Source: Saliniramus sp050485405
GTDB taxonomy: Bacteria > Pseudomonadota > Alphaproteobacteria > Rhizobiales > Beijerinckiaceae
Assembly (NCBI GenBank): GCA_050485405.1
Contig: JBJHBI010000013.1
Location: forward strand, 1-64,000
Length of the DNA: 64,000 bases
Direction of reading: 5' to 3'
This document shows positions 57,501 to 64,000 of the stretch, in pieces. The notes under the pieces are model-generated. The model worked only from the letters and a program-made list of their open reading frames with translations. It was not told the DNA's origin and made no database searches. A program made the translations under genes and the position numbers. How positions within the stretch are numbered: the stretch's first letter is position 1; each line of letters starts with the position of its first letter.

Positions 57501-58739
57501 ATCTCGACCCGCGCGTCGAATGCTCCAGAGACGGCGGAGACCGGCGCGACCGCAGCGAGCCCCGGCGCGTCGGCGGCCGGTTCGGTCAGGAGCATCGCGG
57601 ATATCGCCGGTCGCCTGAGGGCGAGCCCGCCCCTCGAGCCGAGCGAAGCGAGCGAGCTGATCGCGCTCGCGCTCGGCGCAAGGCCACAGAATGCCGATAG
57701 CCAGCGATTGCTGGAGGTCGGCCTCGCGAAGATCGGCTATGCCCCGCTCGTGAACGACCTGCCGAGCGCCCAGCGTGCCGTGCAACGTCTCCTGAACGTC
57801 AGTGACGCCGACGCCCTCGTCGCGGAACTGAGCGGAAGCGACGGTCTGGCTCGCCTGATGCGCCAGTTCCCCGAAATCGGTGAGGCGATCCTGACGCGTC
57901 CGAAGACGATCGAGGCTCTGGGCAAGCATCCCGAGGCTCTGGCGGCGGTGGAGAACATCCTGCGCGACCTCGATGCACAGGACCCGTTGAACATCAGGAT
58001 CCCCGATCTGCCCGCGCCGCCGCAGAGCAATCTCTCGGCAGAGCAGATCCGGATCAGCCAGGCCGCCGCACAGGCCATGCCTGCGGAGGATTATCTGCGC
58101 CGCCAACCGGGATTCGACCCCGAATGGCGCAACGATCCGAGCAGGATCTCCGAGTATCTGGACACACTCTATGCCCGGGCCGAAGCGGCGACGCCGGAAT
58201 TCACGTCCTATCTGAACGACCTCGCCGAGACCACCAACGGGACGGCCCAGATACGTCCGGAGCCCAAGTCGCGCAAGCGCGCTCTGGACAAGATCGACAA
58301 GTATGAAGGCGATGCGTCCCGATTGACCGATCTGATGGCGGGCCGCATCGTGTTCGAACGCGTGGACGACGTCTACGACGCCCTCTCCGCCCTCGTCGCG
58401 AGCGAGAACATCCGTGTGGTCAATTTCGAAGACCGCATCCTCACGCCGCAGCCGAGCGGCTATCGCGACATCACCATGAATATCGAGCTGAGCAACGGGC
58501 ATATCGCCGAGTTGCGCCTTGAATTGGGGACGCTGACCGAATATTCCAACAATATCGAACATGCGCTCTACGAAGTCTACCGGGACCTCAAGGCATATGC
58601 CAAGAGCATGAAAACGGAGCCGACCAAGAGTGCCCAGTTCATCATGAATTCGATCCGGAATCTGACAATTCCGTCGTATAATCGCCTCTTCCAGGAGGCC
58701 AGCGACCTGCCTCAAACCGGGTCGGAGGGCAGGCCGTGA
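54546..58739 (+). CDS. Large protein with C-terminal RelA/SpoT-like domain, putative toxin/effector
   Basis: 1397 residues. No Sec signal. Residues about 165-260 are Gly/Ala-rich and hydrophobic and could insert into a membrane; the middle is disordered and Pro/Gly-rich (for example about 815-870). Residues about 1190-1370 resemble RelA/SpoT (p)ppGpp synthetases: PEPKSRKRALDKI (Lys1241), LTDLMAGRIV with metal-binding Asp1262, SGYRD with base-stacking Tyr1306, AELRLEL with catalytic Glu1322, and EHALYE. No HD hydrolase domain is present. A C-terminal toxic domain on a long N-terminal carrier, followed by a 4-bp-overlapping small gene, matches toxin/immunity organisation, as in Tas1-type ppApp synthetases. 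Secretion route is unknown: no VgrG, PAAR or Rhs motif was seen. Confidence 0.7.
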   Translation: MSLAIRNDARPVTTDRFQAPSAFDLPAQMPAPATVARAPESQQSLVAQTVSDETFVREHRRFLADLDNEAGRFEFDPVDFVQSTINRIGSGTGLFETQLSPHQRVGPLRQAYVEAIDRFEAGDPQVSRSTLTELRAALDSAITGIQRGDAQRRELLAGFGAGTAEFFRSTSVGLAAGVGSAIGGPATGAMAGGLQSVGTLMAMVASAEAQGVPLDQLDLPQRLVDDVANVFSTLAGPALLTFMGLPGAPTANTMRAIAAHMGRQGMIDAGLDGLTTTVSEAVINGQEIPEALRAGAVAGAWSFVLSGAVSGPLGAIDARQQTALANTLRQMNANEVTQWSGALDARTASSLREQQPIVYRALEEKLGADRMNGLVGAAQGRPHSSASPNPETRAAVTEPTANTRTAVADPPGGAPSNRAMADGTTRAEPATGRAPDNQATLARNRQALEESLGTDHVSQTVQPDENAAVTAARRLNDEVRTRNDNMASAGIPDRVLDVTIPVRGTVDGEAVDFNLRGAPLALENEVRRLQDSGVIPADFDVGAAAAQAGAPWNTIRQADLDLRANQLEVQNGTTLFDTTVNVEVDEGSALQRVRDINANSSGDAPVALFIPLESRIAGSEGAGGTGRAATFFVQTPDRVRAFFDTMVDQGRFTIPEGQSRDSAFQDLLERSGVGGSFAGRLSAAQDTGYRARLPQIGGQQPQLVVGEEAYTDIRSRAREANAGARDAIASGDGSRMDSLALVVPGPGPRGAFAENLTRGETASLLNAMQDSGLIRDGVSMNDIIAANNLQDFVGIEGGQVVVLDPRRTITGTPDGPALPPAANDSSPGASAEGGGRQPPNGPPPPAAPSPADPDEPGGPLGPVGNVTDNSRTLDNISRAPYRDVAAYINDPDTELSELPEPLLAAFERRLRDGLDDADIDPATRTSLEQAMQRLHGDGTAGQPGGAPTGQQSALPGNPIFDMLAPGQSTTDALDMPETTPRPDADISTRASNAPETAETGATAASPGASAAGSVRSIADIAGRLRASPPLEPSEASELIALALGARPQNADSQRLLEVGLAKIGYAPLVNDLPSAQRAVQRLLNVSDADALVAELSGSDGLARLMRQFPEIGEAILTRPKTIEALGKHPEALAAVENILRDLDAQDPLNIRIPDLPAPPQSNLSAEQIRISQAAAQAMPAEDYLRRQPGFDPEWRNDPSRISEYLDTLYARAEAATPEFTSYLNDLAETTNGTAQIRPEPKSRKRALDKIDKYEGDASRLTDLMAGRIVFERVDDVYDALSALVASENIRVVNFEDRILTPQPSGYRDITMNIELSNGHIAELRLELGTLTEYSNNIEHALYEVYRDLKAYAKSMKTEPTKSAQFIMNSIRNLTIPSYNRLFQEASDLPQTGSEGRP

Positions 58740-59140
58740 GCTTCGAATTTTTCGAGATCCATGATCGCCCGGCGATCTACGAGCGCACGAATTCGGGCGA
58801 GCGGTGCATCGCCTGGAATCGGGAAGCCGGGTATTTCGAGGACGATCCCGACGCGCTCGTCATGATCCTCTCCGGATCGAGCGATATCCGGCGGATCGAC
58901 AAGAGCTTCGCCCGCCTCCTCGTCGCGCGCATGCTCGCGCGGCGCGAAGATATCGACGACGACGCGCGCGCCATGCTCGACGAGTTGGTGGCTATGGAAA
59001 ATGCGGCGATGCGCAATCGCGTGCCCCTTACGACTGAAGAGACACGCCGCCGCAGCGAGATCGCCTCCACGGTCATCGAGGCGCGCCTGGCAGCCAACGA
59101 CGCACCGGGAACGGAGTGGGAGCGGCTGCTCGTCGATTGA
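58736..59140 (+). CDS. Small partner of the RelA/SpoT protein, putative immunity protein
   Basis: 134 residues, acidic, mostly helical in its second half (DDDARAMLDELVAMENAAM). Its GTG start overlaps the toxin stop (GTGA), so the two are translated together. Immunity proteins are typically small, acidic and encoded directly downstream of the toxin. No known family recognised; the immunity role is inference from layout. Confidence 0.55.
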   Translation: MSFEFFEIHDRPAIYERTNSGERCIAWNREAGYFEDDPDALVMILSGSSDIRRIDKSFARLLVARMLARREDIDDDARAMLDELVAMENAAMRNRVPLTTEETRRRSEIASTVIEARLAANDAPGTEWERLLVD

Positions 59141-59172
59141 CCGAGTCGCCCGAGACGTGTGCTTTGAGCGAA

Positions 59173-59203
59173 AGCCCCCGGCCCGAACGCGTCGGGCCGG
59201 GGC
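59173..59203. terminator. Bidirectional terminator between convergent genes
   Basis: AGCCCC(C)GGCCCGA pairs with TCGGGCCGGGGCT: a 13-bp stem with one bulged C and a short loop, between the convergent immunity and SH3-domain genes. Confidence 0.75.
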
Positions 59204-59217
59204 TGTATTGTTGCATA

Positions 59218-59742
59218 TCAGCGACGGTCGCCGCGACGGCCGTCCCAGTTGCTTCCGCGACGGTCCTCGCGGCGCCATTCGCGCGTCGGGGCCGGTGCGG
59301 CGCGGGGCGGGACCGCCTGGCGCGGCGCGGTGCGCGGCGGGGTTCCGCCGAAGCGGCTGCGCTGGTTGTACCAGGAGCGACCACGATAATGGTTGTCCCA
59401 ATAGCTGCCGATGCTGAACGAGATGATCGGCAGCCCGATCTGCGCCCCGATGGCCGGGGCACGCGCGCGCCGGTTCTGGTGGCGAACGTCGAGATAGGAA
59501 CCCGACACCCAGCCGCGCACGCCGCGCGCCGAGACGTCGCACCAGCCGAAACCGCGCGTGCAGCCGATGATGTTCACCCGCGCGCCGGCCGGAAAGACCG
59601 TGACGGCGGGGTATTGCACGCCGGGCCCGGCGCGGACGTTCAGATTGGTGGTCACGTACCCGGTCGACGAAGCGGATGCCGAGGTCGGCGCCATGGTCAA
59701 CGCCATCAAGGCGGCCCCAGCTATGACTGTCAGTTTCTTCAT
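59218..59742 (-). CDS. SH3b-domain secreted protein
   Basis: 174 residues: signal peptide ending near MAPTSASAS, one bacterial SH3 domain (about residues 28-85, TNLNVRAGPGVQYPAVTVFPAG and GWVSGSYLDV), then an Arg/Pro-rich tail. SH3b domains bind peptidoglycan or proteins in the envelope. The start was placed at the Met of MKKLTVIAG because a signal peptide begins there and GGGAG lies upstream; the longer frame has no signal. Confidence 0.82.
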   Translation of the reverse strand: MKKLTVIAGAALMALTMAPTSASASSTGYVTTNLNVRAGPGVQYPAVTVFPAGARVNIIGCTRGFGWCDVSARGVRGWVSGSYLDVRHQNRRARAPAIGAQIGLPIISFSIGSYWDNHYRGRSWYNQRSRFGGTPPRTAPRQAVPPRAAPAPTREWRREDRRGSNWDGRRGDRR

Positions 59743-60033
59743 CTTACCGCACTCCCGATTGCTGAATTCTCGAGGATAAGCTGAAAGCTCAATCCCCAAA
59801 TCGTGCATTACGTTCCCATCCCGCAGATGAACCTGCGCTGAAGGGTTCGTTCGGATTTCGAATTCGTGCATTACGCAGGGTCATTTGCCGGATCGGAGAA
59901 ACGGCGCACCCATGAGCCGTATCTCCGAGGGGTACCCGGAGCGGGACCCGCGCGCGAGTTGACGGCGCCGGACAGGGAATTTAATGATGGAGAATCACAG
60001 AGAAGTAGCCGAAATACTTAGAATTGACATCAA

Positions 60034-62031
60034 ATGTTACCGATCCCACCAGATGAATCCGATCGCCTCAAAGCAATAAGCGACTACAAGCTCGACTATA
60101 TTTTCCGCGAGGCTGATTTCGACGATCTGGCATCGATCGCCGCGGACATGGCCGGCGCACCGCTGGCCTTCATCAGCATCATCAATGCGCAGATGCAGTG
60201 CTTTGCCGGAGCGTTCGGAACAGCATTGCGCCAAAACGACCGCAGCCTCGCCTTCTGCGGCTACACCATCCTCTCGGAAGAGTCGCTGATCGTGCGCGAT
60301 GCGCGCGAGGACATGCGCTTTTGCGACAATCCCCTGGTTCGGGGCGAACCCCATATCCGCTTCTATGCCGGCACGCCGATCCATGCGGGCGGACAGCGCG
60401 TCGGCTCGCTCTGCGTCGTCGGTTTCGAGCCGCGGGACTTCGACGAGGCGCAGATACGCCGCCTGAAGGGGCTGGCGCGGCTGGCCGACCGGATGATCGA
60501 GACCAGGCTCGATGCCCTCCTGCGCAGCGAAAGCGAAGCGCGGCTCGACGCCATCGTCGAATCGATGCCGATCGCCATCGCGATCTATGATGCGAACGAT
60601 CGCTTCGTACGCGCCAATTCGCTTTATTTCGACACTTTCCTGCCGGGTGTGGCCGAGCCGCCGAAGCCCGGTGCGACCTTCGCCGACATGCTCGACCTGA
60701 TCGCGGCGCTCGGCGTCGGCATGTCGATCGACGGTGACGCGCAGAACTGGAAGGCGCGCCGGCTCGCCCTGCGCGCGCAGAATGTCGATTATTACGAGAT
60801 GCGCCTTTCGAACGGGGTCTGGCTCGCCTGCCGCGAGGTACGCGGCCCCGATGGCAGCCTGCTCGCGACATTCTCCGACATCTCCCCTCTGAAGGAGCGC
60901 GAGGACGCACTCGCCCTCCACACGAATCTCCTGCGATCGACCCTCGAGAGCATCGACGAGGGCGTCGCGGTCTTCGACGAGAACGGCTATCTCATCGCCT
61001 GCAGCGAGGCCTATTTCGACCTTCTGAACATCCCGCCGACCCTGCGGCATATCGGAACGCATATCCGCGAGATCGTGCGCAGTCTCGCCGAGCGCGGTTA
61101 TCTGGGATCGGGCTCCGCCACCGCGCTCGAAGCCGTCGTGATGAAATCGCTCGCGGGGCGAAACAGCCGGCGCAACGAGATCGCCACGCCCGACGGCCGG
61201 GTCCTCGTGATCAACCGCGCGGTCGCCGATGACGGACGGATCATCGTCACCTGCCGCGACATCACCGAACGCAAGGCGGTCGAGCGTCTCAAGGACGAAT
61301 TCGTCGCGACGGTGAGCCACGAATTGCGCACGCCTCTGACATCGATCACCGGGTCGCTCGGCCTGCTTGCGGCGGGCACGGCGGGAGAACTGCCCCCGCG
61401 CGCCCAGAGGCTCGTCGGCATCGCGCGCGACAACGTCTCGCGCCTCACGCGGCTCGTGAACGATCTTCTGGACATAGACAAGATCGAGACCGGCCAGTTC
61501 AGCTTCGCCCGCGAGACCATCACGCTCAACGGGCTCCTCGCGCGGGCGATCGCCGAAAATCAGCCCTATGCCCAGCGCTACGGCGTCACCCTGGAAGCCC
61601 ATCCCGACGATGCGCCCGACGGCGAGGCGCTGGTGTTGGAAGGCGACGAGGGGCGTCTGCTCCAGGTGGCCGCGAATCTGATCTCGAATGCGGTGAAATA
61701 CTCGCCCCGGGACGGTACCGTCACGATTCGCGTCGTTCGCGTGGGCGATACGGCTGGGCTCACCGTGCGCGATGACGGCCCCGGAATTCCGGAGAACTTC
61801 CGCAGCCGGATCTTCAGGCGTTTCGCGCAGGCCGACACCTCGGACGAACGTACGATCGCCGGAAGCGGGCTCGGGCTCGCGATCTCCCGGGCGATCGTGG
61901 AGCAGCATGGCGGCGCGATCGGCTTCGAGACGAGCCCCGGAGAGGGCTCGACCTTCCATTTCCTGCTGCCACTCGCGCGCAGGAACGGATCTTCGCCGAA
62001 GACCGAAGCGAATGACGGTGCAACGACATGA
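60034..62031 (+). CDS. GAF-PAS hybrid sensor histidine kinase (soluble)
   Basis: 665 residues without membrane helices: GAF domain (about 20-165), two PAS-like domains (about 175-300 and 305-410), HisKA with His429 in FVATVSHELRTPLTSI, and HATPase_c with NLISNAVKYSP, DDGPGIP and GSGLGLAIS boxes. It senses a cytosolic ligand, redox or light signal and phosphorylates a partner, most likely the response regulator that overlaps it by 4 bp. The signal is not identifiable. Confidence 0.92.
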   Translation: MLPIPPDESDRLKAISDYKLDYIFREADFDDLASIAADMAGAPLAFISIINAQMQCFAGAFGTALRQNDRSLAFCGYTILSEESLIVRDAREDMRFCDNPLVRGEPHIRFYAGTPIHAGGQRVGSLCVVGFEPRDFDEAQIRRLKGLARLADRMIETRLDALLRSESEARLDAIVESMPIAIAIYDANDRFVRANSLYFDTFLPGVAEPPKPGATFADMLDLIAALGVGMSIDGDAQNWKARRLALRAQNVDYYEMRLSNGVWLACREVRGPDGSLLATFSDISPLKEREDALALHTNLLRSTLESIDEGVAVFDENGYLIACSEAYFDLLNIPPTLRHIGTHIREIVRSLAERGYLGSGSATALEAVVMKSLAGRNSRRNEIATPDGRVLVINRAVADDGRIIVTCRDITERKAVERLKDEFVATVSHELRTPLTSITGSLGLLAAGTAGELPPRAQRLVGIARDNVSRLTRLVNDLLDIDKIETGQFSFARETITLNGLLARAIAENQPYAQRYGVTLEAHPDDAPDGEALVLEGDEGRLLQVAANLISNAVKYSPRDGTVTIRVVRVGDTAGLTVRDDGPGIPENFRSRIFRRFAQADTSDERTIAGSGLGLAISRAIVEQHGGAIGFETSPGEGSTFHFLLPLARRNGSSPKTEANDGATT

Positions 62032-62447
62032 CCCATGCCGCCCCCTCCACCATCCTGATCGCCGAAGACGACGACGATATCCGCGAGATCGCCGTGATGG
62101 CGCTCGAAGAGATCGGCGGCTTCACCGTCCATACCTGCCCGGACGGGATTGCCGCCCTCGAAAAGGCGAAGGAACTCGTACCGGATCTGATCCTGCTCGA
62201 CTGGATGATGCCGGGAATGAACGGTGGCGCGACGCTCGAACGCCTGCGTGAGGCCGACGAGACACGCGCTATCCCGGTCGTCTTCATGACCGCGCGGGTG
62301 CGCCCCGAGGAGAGGGCCCGGATGATCGAGCTCGGCGCCATCGACGTCATCGCGAAACCGTTCGACCCCATCGCGCTGCCCGAGCGCATCAGGGAGATTT
62401 GGGGTTGCCATCGCGCAAGCCTCGGGGGACCCTCGGATTGCAGATGA
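62028..62447 (+). CDS. Single-domain response regulator
   Basis: 139 residues, receiver domain only: acidic triad EDDDD near residue 13, phospho-acceptor Asp58 (LILLDWMMPG), Thr88 and Lys110 (IAKPFDP). No output domain. Overlaps the kinase gene (ATGA) and the next gene (ATGA). Confidence 0.92.
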   Translation: MTHAAPSTILIAEDDDDIREIAVMALEEIGGFTVHTCPDGIAALEKAKELVPDLILLDWMMPGMNGGATLERLREADETRAIPVVFMTARVRPEERARMIELGAIDVIAKPFDPIALPERIREIWGCHRASLGGPSDCR

Positions 62448-63334
62448 TTGATCGGGAGAACGAGCGGGAAGCGATGGGCGCGTGCCATCCGAGACCGGCT
62501 CCGCAGACGCCGCGAGCCTCCGATTTCGTCGGCATGTGTCCCGTCGATGCGCCGGATCGTGCGACCTGGATCTGGGATCCCGGCACCTGGCGCAACGCCC
62601 CCGAAGCATTGATCGACCGCCTCGACGAAGCCGGGATCGACCGCGTATTCGTCCAGTTGCCGCTGGGCGAGCCCGCCGCGCTGCATGCGCTTCACCCGTT
62701 GCTGACCCGGCTGCGGGCCCATGGCGTCACGCTGATCGCCGTGGAGGGCGACCCGGCCATGATATCGGGGAGCGGACGCATCAACGCCCTGCGCCGCGCC
62801 ATGCGGCTCGCCGCGTTCCTGCGCGAATCGTCGGAGCTGATCACGGGCGTGCAATACGATGTGGAGCCCTATCTGCTTGAAGACCATGCTGTCGATCCCG
62901 GCCGGAGCTGGTCCGCCTGGGCGGATCTGATCGCAGAGCTGGATACACTCTTCGATGCGCCGGTATCCACCGTCGTCCCCTTCTGGATGATCGACGATGC
63001 AGCCGCGCAGAGCGCGCTTGCCGCAACCGCCACGCCCGGCCGCGAGTTCGTCGTGATGGCCTACCGGACAGACCGCGCGGTGATCGCGTCGATCGCCGAT
63101 GCCTGGCTCGCGCGCATGGCCCCCGATGCGGTGATGGTCCGCATCGCACTCGACAATGAAAGCGGCCCCGCGCATGTGAGCTTCGACGGCGCGAGCGCGC
63201 GCCTCCTTGCGACCGCGGACGATATCTTCACGCGGTTGCGATCCCGGCCCGGCTTTTCCGGTCTGGCCTGCCACGCATTGCTCGACGACCCCGCACCGGC
63301 TTCGCCCGGTACGGTCCAGATGAGGTCCCCATGA
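62444..63334 (+). CDS. Unknown 296-residue protein between two response regulators
   Basis: Not recognised. Alternating hydrophobic strands and helices (RVFVQLPLGEP, GVTLIAVEGDPAM, ITGVQYDVEPYLL, FVVMAYRTDRAVI) suggest a TIM-barrel-like enzyme, perhaps glycosidase- or amidohydrolase-like; Asp and Glu in VQYDVEPYLL could be catalytic. No signal peptide. The start overlaps the preceding stop (ATGA) and the end overlaps the next start, so it belongs to the signalling operon. GH-type activity is a guess. Confidence 0.6.
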   Translation: MIDRENEREAMGACHPRPAPQTPRASDFVGMCPVDAPDRATWIWDPGTWRNAPEALIDRLDEAGIDRVFVQLPLGEPAALHALHPLLTRLRAHGVTLIAVEGDPAMISGSGRINALRRAMRLAAFLRESSELITGVQYDVEPYLLEDHAVDPGRSWSAWADLIAELDTLFDAPVSTVVPFWMIDDAAAQSALAATATPGREFVVMAYRTDRAVIASIADAWLARMAPDAVMVRIALDNESGPAHVSFDGASARLLATADDIFTRLRSRPGFSGLACHALLDDPAPASPGTVQMRSP

Positions 63335-63717
63335 CCGAACCGACGACGATTCTCGTATGCGACGACGATCCCCTGCTCGTGGAGCTGATGGATTTTCGCC
63401 TGCGCGCCAAAGGCTATGACGTGGCCGTCGCCCGTGACGGTGCGGAGGCGCTCGAACAGGCCGCCGCGGTCTCACCCGCCGCCATCGTGCTGGACGCCAT
63501 GATGCCGCGCGTCGACGGTTTCGAGGTTCTCTCGCGCCTGAAGGCGGATAGCCGTCTTCTTCACATTCCGGTAATCATGCTGACGGCCCGAAAGGCCGAA
63601 TCAGACATCGTCTCCGCCCTCGACAAGGGAGCCGACGACTACCTCGTGAAACCGTTCATTCCCGATGAACTCCTGGCGCGGCTGTCGCGCCTGCTGGCCC
63701 GGAACCGCCGGGTATAG
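63331..63717 (+). CDS. Response regulator (receiver only)
   Basis: 128 residues: acidic pair DDD near residue 11, Asp55 (IVLDAMMPR), Thr85 and Lys107 (LVKPF). No output domain. Overlaps the upstream unknown gene by 4 bp. Confidence 0.9.
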   Translation: MTEPTTILVCDDDPLLVELMDFRLRAKGYDVAVARDGAEALEQAAAVSPAAIVLDAMMPRVDGFEVLSRLKADSRLLHIPVIMLTARKAESDIVSALDKGADDYLVKPFIPDELLARLSRLLARNRRV

Positions 63718-63724
63718 GTCTTTC

Positions 63725-64000
63725 ATGCGCGCCGCCCTCCCCATTGCTCTCCTCGCGCTGAGCCTCATCATGCAGATCCCCGCCGCGCAGACCGCTGCGG
63801 CGCAGACGGCGAGCGCATTGTACGAACGCGGCGTCGAAGCCCGGCTCGACGGGCGTTTCGAGGCGGCGACGGATCTGCTCGTGCGCGCCCGGGCACTGGA
63901 GCCGGAGAATGCGGACGTTCTCGTGCAGCTCGGATTCGCCCGGCTCGGAGCGGAGGATCTCGCAGGCGCGCGCGAGGCATTCGAGGCGGCCCTCGCCATC
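63725..64000 (+). CDS. TPR protein, partial at window end
   Basis: 92 codons visible. Signal peptide (ALPIALLALSLIMQIPAAQTAAAQ) then TPR-like helices (ASALYERGVEARLDGRFEAATDLLVRARALEPENADVLVQLGFARLG). Homologues with this start often continue into a YaiO-type outer-membrane beta-barrel, which cannot be checked here. Only 7 bp after the response regulator, so in the same operon. Confidence 0.7.
   Translation, partial: MRAALPIALLALSLIMQIPAAQTAAAQTASALYERGVEARLDGRFEAATDLLVRARALEPENADVLVQLGFARLGAEDLAGAREAFEAALAI

Noticed and set aside
56229..58715. 828-codon open frame antisense to the RelA/SpoT-domain gene
   Set aside because: Opposite a gene with recognisable catalytic motifs; no motif of its own.
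60037..61959. 640-codon open frame antisense to the histidine kinase
   Set aside because: Shadow of the kinase gene.

Overview
The window is GC-rich chromosomal DNA from an alphaproteobacterium, most likely of the Hyphomicrobiales/Rhizobiales type. This is judged from the codon bias, the gltBD, ahcY and C-P lyase protein types, and Flp/Tad-pilus-type genes; the genus cannot be fixed from sequence alone. Positions 1-37,400 are ordinary chromosome, 37,498-48,840 is a tRNA-borne genomic island, and 48,841-64,000 is an accessory stretch holding a lasso-peptide locus, a putative RelA/SpoT-domain toxin locus and a two-component signalling operon.

Core part (1-37,400). ahcY (S-adenosylhomocysteine hydrolase) lies on the minus strand behind an AT-rich palindrome that resembles a SahR operator. 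Then come a GGDEF protein with a degenerate receiver, gltB-gltD, a CpaA-type prepilin peptidase, a BepA-like M48/TPR protease, a DsbA-family thiol oxidoreductase, priA, an orphan BrnA antitoxin, proB, rlmN, a small membrane protein, a UspA protein, a BCCT transporter, a ClpP-fold periplasmic protein, a TadD-like lipoprotein, several membrane proteins, a GNAT enzyme, and a lemA/M48 protease pair. From 27,348 to 34,494 there is a C-P lyase operon: divergent phnF, then phnG-H-I-J-K-L and phnN and phnM joined in one open frame. A fold-II PLP ammonia-lyase and two SDR dehydrogenases follow.

Island (37,498-48,840). An intact tRNA-Gln(CUG) is followed by an 820-residue tyrosine recombinase, and the last 18 bp of the tRNA are repeated at 48,823-48,840, which marks attL and attR. 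Cargo includes a resolvase remnant, a Sel1-repeat protein, an IS110 transposase fragment, a SIR2-HerA pair (a known anti-phage defence architecture) and a MobV-type relaxase with inverted repeats upstream that could be an oriT.

Lasso-peptide locus (49,332-53,747). On the minus strand are a 46-codon precursor, a B protein (PqqD-like plus Cys-His-Asp peptidase) and a C protein (asparagine-synthetase-like macrolactam synthetase); a divergent ABC exporter lies on the plus strand. The predicted core GRPGFQTVDQPFVSRF has Gly1 and Asp9 for a nine-residue ring and is clearly related to capistruin (GTPGFQTPDARVISRFGFN). The A, B and C genes are AT-rich whereas the exporter is GC-rich. The C protein looks short at its C-terminus, so activity is uncertain.

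RelA/SpoT locus (54,546-59,140). A 1397-residue protein with a hydrophobic N-terminal segment and a C-terminal RelA/SpoT nucleotide-synthetase-like domain overlaps a 134-residue gene by 4 bp. This is the layout of a secreted toxin and its immunity protein. The window ends with a translationally coupled operon: GAF-PAS histidine kinase, response regulator, unknown 296-residue protein, second response regulator, and the start of a TPR protein.
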